A stretch of DNA of 54,249 bases from CAYYFX01 sp964471155. Its GTDB lineage: Bacteria; ARS69. Under the pieces are notes generated by a model. It was not told the origin of the DNA. It made no database searches and saw only the letters and a program-made list of their open reading frames with translations. This document shows, piece by piece, positions 23,862 to 31,479 of this stretch (positions within the stretch are counted from its first letter, which is position 1; every line of letters begins with the position of its first letter). The DNA is taken from contig CAYYFX010000015.1 in the NCBI GenBank assembly GCA_964471155.1, positions 1 to 54,249 of the forward strand, given 5' to 3'. The translations under genes and the position numbers were made by a program.

Positions 23862-25195
23862 CGCCCGTCTCCTTCCCCTCGGTATTGACCCTTGATCTTG
23901 CCCCACGTCTCCGGAGTCACCGCGATCGTCCCGCAGCCCTCGCCCAGGGCCCCAATCGGCTCCGTGCAGGGCGGGTGGCCGTTCCCCGGCAAGCACGGGG
24001 AACCGGCGCTCAGCCGGAAGTCCCCGGTCGGTGGATCGCAGAACAGGGGATCCGCTTCCAGGTCCGTCGGCGACGGCGTGAACCCCTGCGTGTTCCCCCC
24101 GGGGTTGCTCCAGAAGACGTTGCAGCCCTCCGTGAGGTTCGCCGCGGACTCGATGTAGAACGCCGGGTCGCCGATGGAGTTGACCGAGACGTTCCGGACC
24201 ACCGTGCGCGCGCCGGATCCCAGGATCGTGACCGCGCCCGCGAACACCTGCGGCCGCGTAGTCTCGCTGTCCACGAAGGTGTTGCCCTCGATCACCACGA
24301 GACTCCCGGAGGCGTAGACCGCCGCTCCCCCCCCGTGGACGCTGTTGCCGACGAAGACGCTGTTCCGAAGCGTGCAGCTGGGGCCACCCATGCCTACACC
24401 GCCGCCGCCACCCACGGCGTAGTTGTCCAGGAACCAACAGTCCTCGATCAGAACCGACGAGTAGCCCCCCACGTTCACGCCACCGCCACCGCCATTGGTC
24501 TTCTCGTTGCCTACGAACCGGCAACGACGCAAGGTCAGCTCCGTGTCGTGTGGGAACCCCGAGTCGTAATTCAGCTGGATCGCCCCGCTCCGGCAGTTCA
24601 GGAACTCGCTGTCCTCCACGAGGAGCGTCCCAGAGGTCTGGCCAATCGCACTTCCGCCAGCGCCGTTGATGTTCTCGAACCGGCAGCCGTAGACCTCCAC
24701 GTCCGCCCGGATGCTCCCCAGGCCTCCCTCGTCCGGAAGTCCGGTCCCCAGGTCGCGAAACACGCACCCCCTCACGATGACCTTCCCCCCGTGCAAGAAC
24801 TCGATTCCGACGAGCCCGGGCGCCCCGCCACTGAACGTGAATCCGACGATCTCCGACGTGCCGGCACTGCCAAAGGACACGAGGCCAATCGGCTCCGCAG
24901 ACGCGGCGTCCAGTCGTATCGTCGTGGCTTCCGCACCGCCGGAGGAGACCAGGGTGACGCCCGCCTTCAGAAAACCCACGCTGGAGATCCAGAACTGCCC
25001 TGCGACGAGCCGGGTCTCGTACTGGTCGTACACTCCGGGGGCGACCAGCACCGAATCGCCCGGGACCGAAGCGTCCAGGGCCGCGTTGATCGTCGCGTAC
25101 TCCGAGGGCACGCGAAGGACCGCCCCCTCGGGCCGGGCGGCCAGCATGTGCAAGACACCGCAGGCCGCAGCCACAGACACGACATGCTTGATCAC
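23858..25195 (-). CDS. Secreted right-handed beta-helix protein with WGxxKxxYR tag, cassette copy 1
   Basis: 445 residues from the GTG at 25195 (GAAGGAG upstream). A signal peptide is followed by the DUF1565-type opening RVPSEYATINAALDASVPGD and a run of beta-helix coils (RCRFVGNEKTNGGGGGVNVGG, IEDCWFLDNYAVGGGGG, LRNSVFVGNSVHGGGAAVY). The C-terminal 90 residues or so (from LTEGCNVFWSN to the end) are nearly identical to the paralogue at 53651, whereas the coils differ. The tail CGTIAVTPETWGKIKGQYR carries the shared tag, here followed by GEGDGR. Beta-helix folds act as polysaccharide lyases or adhesins; no lyase motif was identified. It starts 13 nt after the stop of the 25209 gene. Confidence 0.82.
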   Translation of the reverse strand: MIKHVVSVAAACGVLHMLAARPEGAVLRVPSEYATINAALDASVPGDSVLVAPGVYDQYETRLVAGQFWISSVGFLKAGVTLVSSGGAEATTIRLDAASAEPIGLVSFGSAGTSEIVGFTFSGGAPGLVGIEFLHGGKVIVRGCVFRDLGTGLPDEGGLGSIRADVEVYGCRFENINGAGGSAIGQTSGTLLVEDSEFLNCRSGAIQLNYDSGFPHDTELTLRRCRFVGNEKTNGGGGGVNVGGYSSVLIEDCWFLDNYAVGGGGGVGMGGPSCTLRNSVFVGNSVHGGGAAVYASGSLVVIEGNTFVDSETTRPQVFAGAVTILGSGARTVVRNVSVNSIGDPAFYIESAANLTEGCNVFWSNPGGNTQGFTPSPTDLEADPLFCDPPTGDFRLSAGSPCLPGNGHPPCTEPIGALGEGCGTIAVTPETWGKIKGQYRGEGDGR

Positions 25196-25208
25196 GATGC
25201 CCGCTCCT

Positions 25209-28200
25209 TCAACGCACGAGGACGGCCTTCCGGACCCGGGTCTCTTCCCCTGCCCGCATCCGGATCAAGTATACCCCCGCACCAACCCGGCTTCCGTCTC
25301 CCGCCGTCCCGGACCACGAGACTCCGTAGCGCCCCCCTCCGAGCCGCCGGCTCAGGACGGTCTCGACCCGCCGCCCCGCGACGTTGAACACCTCCACGAC
25401 CACTGCCCGCTCTTCGCGGCCCGACAGCGCGAGACGAATCTCCACGCCGAGACCCGCCGACCTCACGATCGTCAGATCCGTCCGGTCCGGCAGATCGCTG
25501 GCGTGAGGGGCCTCGGTCGGAAGTGCATCCTCGGGCCGATCGGTCTGCGCGAGACCGTCCCGAGGTGTCTCCATCGCGGAGGCTCCGCAGAGATCCGGGA
25601 GTACCTCCAGCGCGTTCGACACGTCCACGATCACGGGATCCGCCAGATCCGTCGTGAAGAACGTCCGCATCGTGGCCGTGTCCGCCTGAACGTAGTGCAC
25701 GCCGTTCCGCTTCCAGTAGCTCGAGGCCGCGTTCAGGGCGGCCGTCGTGTCGTCGTTCTCGCGAAGGAACCAGTCCTCGCCGTCGGCCACCAGCTGATTG
25801 CTGCCCTTGTCGCTGGTCCCGGGGCCGAGGGCCAGCTTCGGGGAGCTGTCGGTCCGGGCGACGTCCTGGTCCGAATTCTGGCCGTAGTCGCCGACCTTCA
25901 GCACGTTCGCCCGGAACCGCGCCGGCGGTCCGGTCACGTCCGTGTTCCGGCTGAAGTCGACGCCGTGGAAGGAGTCGCGGACCTCGTTGCACGTAAACTG
26001 CACGTCCTTCGTCTGCAGCAGCGTGATCCCCGCGCCGTTCCACCCCTCGACCACGTTCTCCGTGAACAGAACGTCCCGGTCCCCCGCGCCGCACATCCAG
26101 TCCCCGTAGATCCCGGACCACTTGAGCGGGTTCCCCGGCGGGTCGTGGTCGCCCCCGGGCCCGATGATCAGGTTCGTGTCCACCCACAGCGTGTGCGTCG
26201 AGGTCGACATGCAGTACGTCTTCCCGCCGATGATCCGGATCCCGGCTCCGCCCGCCGCATTCGCCGGTGTGCCCGTGAGGCGGATCTCATTGCCCAGAAC
26301 GTCGCCATCCGCACACTCCACGAAGACCATGCCGTCACGACCCGCGAGATCGTCCACGTTCCCCCGCTCCACGAGGTTCCACCGGATGCGCGGACCCTCC
26401 GTCCACCCGATCCCCTGCACCCGCAGCCCCTCGTTCGCGAAGTCGTGCAGTCGGCTGTGCTCCACCGGCATGTCCTGGAACAGCAGCGTCAACGGCGTCA
26501 GCGCGTGCCCGATGTCCGCGTACGCGATCGAGTTCCCCGTGGAGAACCAGTCCACGAGGATCCCGCCCCACGCCCGGCCCAAGGCGAGGCTATCCGCGTG
26601 CGCCCCCTCCGCCTCGAAGTGCACGCTGTCGCCCTCCACACCCTCCACCACAAATGGACCATGTCCCACAAGGTCCACGAGCCCGGGGTTCCGACCCGCG
26701 ATTTCCGGCTGCCCCACGCCGTGCGGCCTCACCTTCACCCGCGTGCCGGCAGGAAGCGTCCAGCCCCCCTCGAAGGGTACGTAGACATCCGAACCGTCCA
26801 GGACGATGTGCCGGTCGCCGGCGATCTCCTCGAATGACACGCTCTGCAGCGCGGGAGCCCCCGTGTTCCGGATCCGGATCCCGGCAGTGCCGTTCGCGAT
26901 GCGCGCATGATGCACGAAGGACGCACTCGTCTGCTCCCCGTAGATCCCCGCCTCGTAGGCCACCGCAGGTGCGTGGAATCCAAGGCCACCCCAGTCCCCG
27001 GGGTTCCGTTCCACCGAGCGGAACACTACCGGTCGAGCCTCCGTCCCCCGCACTTCCACGTCTCCGTAGATCAGGATGTCCACCAGCCCCGGCGTTCCCT
27101 CCGCCGCGTTCACGCTGTCCGCGAGCGAGGCAGCCACCACGGCCGTCCCCGCGTCGATGATCAGCCGCCCGCCCGCCTGCACCACGAAGTCACGATCCAG
27201 GTAGACCTCGCCGTTCCAGTGCAGGCTCTCACCCGACGCGATCGTGGTCTGCGGCATCGGCACGCCCTTGCGGAACCACGTCTCCACGTTTCCGTCGTAC
27301 CACTCCCCGCTCGTCGCGAGGTCGTCATCGTCGTGCGAGCTGAACACGACCCACACGGTGTCTCCCTCGGCGATGAACTTCGGTCCGTCGAACGCCGTGC
27401 GCATGTCCGCCGTGAACGGCTCGGGAAGAGACCACACCGCGTCCGTAGCTGCGCGGACGTAGCGCAGCTCGTTCCGAAGGAGCGTCTCGCTATAGGCCTC
27501 CGGATCCGTCGTCCCGTGCTCGCAGAGCTCGATGTGCTCGTTACGGTCGAAGTACCGCTCCCACCTCCGGCGGTTCCCCTCCACGTACATCACGTGGCGC
27601 ACTCCGCCGGGCGCCACGAACAGCTCCGGGTACATCGACCTGGAGCCATCCGGCGGCGTGACGATGTACCGTTGGCTCCACACGTCCGTGGCTATCGCGT
27701 AGCGCCGATACATGATCTCGCGCTGGAACGCTTCGCTCGAACCGTCCACGTGATAGACGATGTGCAACGTATCGCCGCCGCCGCCCCCTAGCGCCGCCAC
27801 GTTCACTTCCAATGCCTCGGACAAGTCCTCGAGGGGCTCGTTGGGGTTCGGGTTCACGGTGTACGAGTCCAAGGAGTCGTTGTCCACCTGCGTCCAGGTC
27901 GAGTCCGGGGGGGATGTGGAGTCCGCTCGGAGCTCGAACGCCAGGTGCCGCACCGTGGCGGCGGTCCCATTGATGATGCACGTCCCCATCATGTGGAGAC
28001 GGGCATCGGCGGTGACAACGAACGCGGGGGATTCACCGACCCCAAGGCAGCTGTCCGTGACCACGCGGCCCGGTCCCCACGTCCCCCCGATCACCTTCGC
28101 GCGGTGCCAGATCGACCCGTCGGACTTGAAGATCACGTGGACGATGTCATCCGCGGTGCCGGGACTTCCAGCGGTCTCGATGAACAGGTTCGGGCTGCCC

Positions 28201-28733
28201 CCCTCATGCCAGGCGTCGTCGAAGTGGCTGACCGAGTCCGGCGCCTGGTCCGAGTACGCCGGCGGTATCCCGGCCCATCCGCTCCGCCGCTGCTTGTAGG
28301 CCACACTGGCCAGGTGGATCTGATGTGTCTCCCAGGCCAGATGGGCGGAATCGGCGTCGTCCAGACGGAACCTCACGTCGGGCGCGAACCACCCTGCGAG
28401 GAGGTTGGGGTTATCCCACTCGAATCGCTCACGCGCCGACCACGCCGCATCCCAGACGGCCGGCCAGTCGGCGGCGTTCAGGGAGAGGACCACGTAGTCG
28501 GGCGCCTGGTTGTTGATGTTGCAGCTTCCTATGGGAGACTGCGAGCCGATCGTGGCGTGCAGGGACCTCGTGAGAGCGCCGCGCCGCACGTTCGACACGA
28601 TCGCCGAGTCGTCCTCGTGGCTGATCTGCACCGGCGGGAGCCAGTGCCGGTTCGCCGCCCGGGTCGGGACGGGCACGGCAAGCAGGAGCACCACGATCGA
28701 GCGCACCAGATGACGCCGGACATGCAATCCCAT
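25209..28733 (-). CDS. Giant secreted beta-helix protein with FlgD-like tail
   Basis: 1174 residues. A signal peptide (VRRHLVRSIVVLLLAVPVPTRA) is followed by an N-terminal half (30-480) that looks like a beta-propeller/sialidase-like region (repeats such as IVHVIFKSDGSIWHRAKVIGG, LHIVYHVDGSS, VVFSSHDDDD). A parallel beta-helix follows (about 500-1000: WNGEVYLDRDFVVQAGGRLII, DWGGLGFH, IRIRNTGAPALQSVSF). The tail is FlgD-like (VVVEVFNVAGRRVETVL, VGAGVYLIRM, RKAVLVR). No Asp-box set or catalytic residues were established. It probably acts as a large surface adhesin or glycan-binding protein. GGGAGGTGGACC lies before the ATG, and a G12 tract lies in the promoter region. Two genes of the cassette follow it closely. 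Confidence 0.8.
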   Translation of the reverse strand: MGLHVRRHLVRSIVVLLLAVPVPTRAANRHWLPPVQISHEDDSAIVSNVRRGALTRSLHATIGSQSPIGSCNINNQAPDYVVLSLNAADWPAVWDAAWSARERFEWDNPNLLAGWFAPDVRFRLDDADSAHLAWETHQIHLASVAYKQRRSGWAGIPPAYSDQAPDSVSHFDDAWHEGGSPNLFIETAGSPGTADDIVHVIFKSDGSIWHRAKVIGGTWGPGRVVTDSCLGVGESPAFVVTADARLHMMGTCIINGTAATVRHLAFELRADSTSPPDSTWTQVDNDSLDSYTVNPNPNEPLEDLSEALEVNVAALGGGGGDTLHIVYHVDGSSEAFQREIMYRRYAIATDVWSQRYIVTPPDGSRSMYPELFVAPGGVRHVMYVEGNRRRWERYFDRNEHIELCEHGTTDPEAYSETLLRNELRYVRAATDAVWSLPEPFTADMRTAFDGPKFIAEGDTVWVVFSSHDDDDLATSGEWYDGNVETWFRKGVPMPQTTIASGESLHWNGEVYLDRDFVVQAGGRLIIDAGTAVVAASLADSVNAAEGTPGLVDILIYGDVEVRGTEARPVVFRSVERNPGDWGGLGFHAPAVAYEAGIYGEQTSASFVHHARIANGTAGIRIRNTGAPALQSVSFEEIAGDRHIVLDGSDVYVPFEGGWTLPAGTRVKVRPHGVGQPEIAGRNPGLVDLVGHGPFVVEGVEGDSVHFEAEGAHADSLALGRAWGGILVDWFSTGNSIAYADIGHALTPLTLLFQDMPVEHSRLHDFANEGLRVQGIGWTEGPRIRWNLVERGNVDDLAGRDGMVFVECADGDVLGNEIRLTGTPANAAGGAGIRIIGGKTYCMSTSTHTLWVDTNLIIGPGGDHDPPGNPLKWSGIYGDWMCGAGDRDVLFTENVVEGWNGAGITLLQTKDVQFTCNEVRDSFHGVDFSRNTDVTGPPARFRANVLKVGDYGQNSDQDVARTDSSPKLALGPGTSDKGSNQLVADGEDWFLRENDDTTAALNAASSYWKRNGVHYVQADTATMRTFFTTDLADPVIVDVSNALEVLPDLCGASAMETPRDGLAQTDRPEDALPTEAPHASDLPDRTDLTIVRSAGLGVEIRLALSGREERAVVVEVFNVAGRRVETVLSRRLGGGRYGVSWSGTAGDGSRVGAGVYLIRMRAGEETRVRKAVLVR

Positions 28734-28799
28734 GGTCCACCTCCCGGAGTAGCGATCGATCGGGCGGGAGGCTGCGCCACCTGCCCCGTCGCACGAGTG

Positions 28800-28830
28800 G
28801 TCGTAGCATCAAACCGGGGGGGGGGGGCAA
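28800..28830 (-). promoter_or_regulatory. Promoter-like element with a 12-base homopolymer in its spacer
   Basis: On the minus strand TTGCCC (28825-28830) and TGCTACGAC (28800-28808, hexamer TACGAC at 28800-28805) are separated by 19 bases that include most of a run of 12 C (12 G at 28816-28827 on the plus strand). The start codon of the beta-helix gene is about 67 nt downstream. The boxes are imperfect, so this is tentative. Confidence 0.4.
28816..28827. repeat. Homopolymeric G12/C12 tract
   Basis: Twelve G in a row on the plus strand, in the gap between two minus-strand genes. It is the longest homopolymer noticed in the window. Such tracts slip during replication. Confidence 0.9.
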
Positions 28831-28851
28831 GCGCAAAGTGGACGATGGAGA

Positions 28852-28863
28852 TGACAAATGTCA
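28852..28863. promoter_or_regulatory. Palindrome TGACA-AA-TGTCA upstream of the G12 promoter
   Basis: A perfect 5-bp inverted repeat with an AA centre, about 22 bp upstream of the -35-like box of the giant beta-helix gene. It is AT-richer than its surroundings. It could be an operator; no second copy was seen. Confidence 0.3.
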
Positions 28864-28954
28864 CCGCGCCCGGCACGTCCTCGGTGTCCGGCCAGGAGGC
28901 TCTCGAATCGTCGGCGGTGGGGCAACGCGGTTGCCTCGTCCATCCGACCGGCAC

Positions 28955-31057
28955 TTACCGGCCTCGCGGATGACTCCACCGGCCGCCGGGCGGATTGACG
29001 AGCGGCTCGTGCGGCCGGGCCGGCGCGGCGCCGCCCGGGACCGGTCCCAGGTACCCCACGAAGAACTGGCCCGCGTCCTGGTCCAGCTGGAACAGGTACG
29101 TGCCCTCCGTGGCGAAGTCCAGCTCCAGCGCGTCCCCGAGCCCCACGCCCGGGCACGCGGGGCCGATCTGCAGGCCGCTCACCGGGTAGGCGCAACTCGG
29201 CGCCGCGCAGCAGCCCCAGTCCGGCGTGGCGTCCCAGTCCCCGTCCGTGCGGAACTTGATGCGCGTGACGCCCGCGGGCACGAACAGCGTGTCCGCGTAC
29301 AGGCACACGTCCGTCTGGCTCATGAACGGCGCGTTCGCCGCCCAGCCGTTGAAGTCCCCGACCACCTGCACCGTGACGGCGCAATCCCGCGGCATCGTGA
29401 ACGACCCGGCGTTCACGGTGTCCGGCGGCGCCACCGTCACGCCGTCGAGCCTCTGCGTGACGTAGTCCGTGGCGCGCACCTCCAGGTCGTACGTGCCGGC
29501 CACCAGGTCCCCGGCCACGAAGCTCCCGTCCGCCGTGCTGGAGTTCGTGGAGCGCGCCACCACGTTCGTGCCGCCGTTGTACACGACCACCAGCGCGGCC
29601 GGGCGCGGCGCCGGGCTGTCCGCGAAGTTCACCACGCCCCAGATGGCGCCTTTCGGCACCGCGCGCAACGTCACGGTGCCAAGCGGCGTGTCCGCCGGCG
29701 GCGTGACGGTGACGTCCGTCACGAGCGAGTCCACGAAGCCGGTGGCCGTGAAGCGCACGTCGTAGTCCCCGGCCAGGACGCCAGCCACCGTGAACGTGCC
29801 ATCCGTGGAGTCCGACTGCGCGGTCCCCACCACGGTACCCGTGCCCGCGGTCAGCACGCTGACCGTGGCGATCGGCCGCGGCGACGGCGACCCCGCGAAC
29901 TCCACCGCTCCGGACACGCTGCCCGTCTCCACCGCGCCGAGCTTCCGGATGGCGTAGGTCATGGCGCCCTCGTCGAGCAGGAACTCGTACGTGCCGCCGA
30001 TGTCGAACTGGATCTTGCCGATCGCGGGTTCACTTCCAGGCACGCCGACACAGACGCTTCCCGTCAGCGAACCTGTGCCGGGGCACGTCGGGTCCTCGGG
30101 AGAACACCCCCCGTAGTCCGAGCCCCACGCCCCGCCGGTCCGGAACTTCAGGAACGCGCAGCCGTTCGCCGGCGTGGTGATCGTGAGCGTGTCCGCCCAC
30201 ACGCACGGCGAGACCTCCGTCATCGACTCCACCGCGTCGCTGAAGCCGTTGAAGTCCCCCACCAGCTGGATCTGCGTGTACTGCGACGTGCACCCCATCA
30301 TCAGGTCGATGGTCCCCACGTCCGCGGTGTCGAACGCCGTGACGACCACGCCGTCCACGCGCGCCTCCATGAAGCCGTTCGCGAACGCGGTCACGTCGTA
30401 CGTGCCCGGGGACAGCGCCTCCACGAGGAACGTGCCGTCCACCGTGCTGCTGGTCACCGTGGTCACGAGATCCGTGGTGCCGGCCGTGTAGACGGACACG
30501 GTGGCCGCCGGGAACCCGCCGCCCTCGAACGACAACGTGCCCGCGATGTTCCCCACGTCGCTGAGCCGCCGCACGTGGATCTGCACGGCCGGTTCGTCGA
30601 AGACGAACTCGTAGCTCCCCGTCACCGCGAACTCGAGCTGCCCGATGGCCGTCCCCTGTCCCGTCACCGCGCACACGTCCAGGTCCAGCGGCGCGCCGTC
30701 CTCCGGCACCGGCGACTGGCAGGAGTCCTCCGAGCCCGTGCAGCGCCCGAAGTCCGGCGTCTCGTCCCAGTCGTTCTCCGTGCGCATCTTGATGAAGTAG
30801 CAGCCCGTCTGCACGGTCAGCGTGTCCTTCCACATCCCCGGCTCCGGCTGGCTCATGAAGGGCGCCGTGGCCGAGAAGCCGTTGAACCCGCCCACCACCT
30901 GCAGGCGCGTGTACTGGGAGACGAAGCTCGCGCCGCCGCCGCCGGTCGCGGTGAGCAGCGGGTCCGGCGTGTTCTCGTTGCAGCTCATGGCCGCCACGGC
31001 CAGCACCGCCAGCAGCAGCAGCGCGGCGAGGGACCGTGGTTGGAGTGTCGTTCGCAT
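28955..31057 (-). CDS. SusE/F-like lipoprotein with three starch-binding-type modules
   Basis: 700 residues from the ATG at 31057 (GAGGAG upstream). Lipoprotein signal with Cys26 (VAAMSC). Three related binding modules lie at about 48-165 (YTRLQVVGGFNGFSATAPFM), 258-372 (YTQIQLVGDFNGFSDAVESM) and 558-670 (VTVQVVGDFNGWAANAPFM). Each opens with the GxFNG[FW] motif of CBM48/SusE-F-type folds and contains a 'IKxRTxxDWxxTPDxG' stretch. Between them are three carboxypeptidase-regulatory-like spacers (168-252, 378-466, 468-555). This resembles the multimodular starch-binding lipoproteins SusE/SusF of Bacteroides without clear homology over the full length. It probably sits on the outer membrane and holds starch near the barrels. 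Last gene of the run starting at 40488; 11 nt after the CBM48 lipoprotein. Confidence 0.82.
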   Translation of the reverse strand: MRTTLQPRSLAALLLLAVLAVAAMSCNENTPDPLLTATGGGGASFVSQYTRLQVVGGFNGFSATAPFMSQPEPGMWKDTLTVQTGCYFIKMRTENDWDETPDFGRCTGSEDSCQSPVPEDGAPLDLDVCAVTGQGTAIGQLEFAVTGSYEFVFDEPAVQIHVRRLSDVGNIAGTLSFEGGGFPAATVSVYTAGTTDLVTTVTSSTVDGTFLVEALSPGTYDVTAFANGFMEARVDGVVVTAFDTADVGTIDLMMGCTSQYTQIQLVGDFNGFSDAVESMTEVSPCVWADTLTITTPANGCAFLKFRTGGAWGSDYGGCSPEDPTCPGTGSLTGSVCVGVPGSEPAIGKIQFDIGGTYEFLLDEGAMTYAIRKLGAVETGSVSGAVEFAGSPSPRPIATVSVLTAGTGTVVGTAQSDSTDGTFTVAGVLAGDYDVRFTATGFVDSLVTDVTVTPPADTPLGTVTLRAVPKGAIWGVVNFADSPAPRPAALVVVYNGGTNVVARSTNSSTADGSFVAGDLVAGTYDLEVRATDYVTQRLDGVTVAPPDTVNAGSFTMPRDCAVTVQVVGDFNGWAANAPFMSQTDVCLYADTLFVPAGVTRIKFRTDGDWDATPDWGCCAAPSCAYPVSGLQIGPACPGVGLGDALELDFATEGTYLFQLDQDAGQFFVGYLGPVPGGAAPARPHEPLVNPPGGRWSHPRGR

Positions 31058-31068
31058 GCTGCGTCTCC

Positions 31069-31479
31069 TCAGTCGACGATGAGCAGCGAGTTGGAGCCGC
31101 CGAACCCGTCGTCCACCTTCTGCGGATTGTTCGGATCTTCCTTCCAGTTCGTCTCGTCGATCCGGAACTTGTACTGCCAGCGGCCGGACGGGATGTCCAC
31201 GACGGCGGTCCACACGCCGTCGCCCTCCGGATCCTCCATGCGGCCGATGTCGTAGCGCGCCGTCTCGCCCTGCCCGCGCAGCCAGTCGTTCTCCGGCCAG
31301 CTTCCGGCGAGCTGCACCACGCGCGCGGACGGCGACTCGTACTGGAACAGGATGCCGCCCGGCACGCGCTGCGGCGGCGGCAGCCGGCGCTTCACGAAAC
31401 CCAGGGACGAGCACCCCGCGGCGGCCGCGAGCGCCGCGGCGACGAGCACGATCCCGGCGAGCCGGCGGTGACGCGGCAT
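31069..31479 (-). CDS. CBM48 (glycogen-binding) lipoprotein
   Basis: 136 residues. A lipobox (ALAAAAGC, Cys23) is followed by one AMPK-type/CBM48 domain (about 45-136): VQLAGSWPENDW, EDPEGDGVWTAVVDIPSGRWQYKFRID, NWKEDPNNPQKVDDGFGGSNSLLIVD. The same DPN...VDDGFGG-NS ending recurs in the four CBM48 copies of the amylase at 49565. There is no enzyme. Its ATG overlaps the stop of the barrel gene (TGATG), so translation is coupled and partner stoichiometry is probably controlled. It probably binds alpha-glucan at the outer membrane. Confidence 0.88.
   Translation of the reverse strand: MPRHRRLAGIVLVAAALAAAAGCSSLGFVKRRLPPPQRVPGGILFQYESPSARVVQLAGSWPENDWLRGQGETARYDIGRMEDPEGDGVWTAVVDIPSGRWQYKFRIDETNWKEDPNNPQKVDDGFGGSNSLLIVD

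Noticed and set aside
24328..24340. Shorter C or G runs (about 8 bases) as further phase-variation tracts
   Set aside because: They are inside coding sequence, common in GC-rich DNA and shorter than tracts known to slip often.
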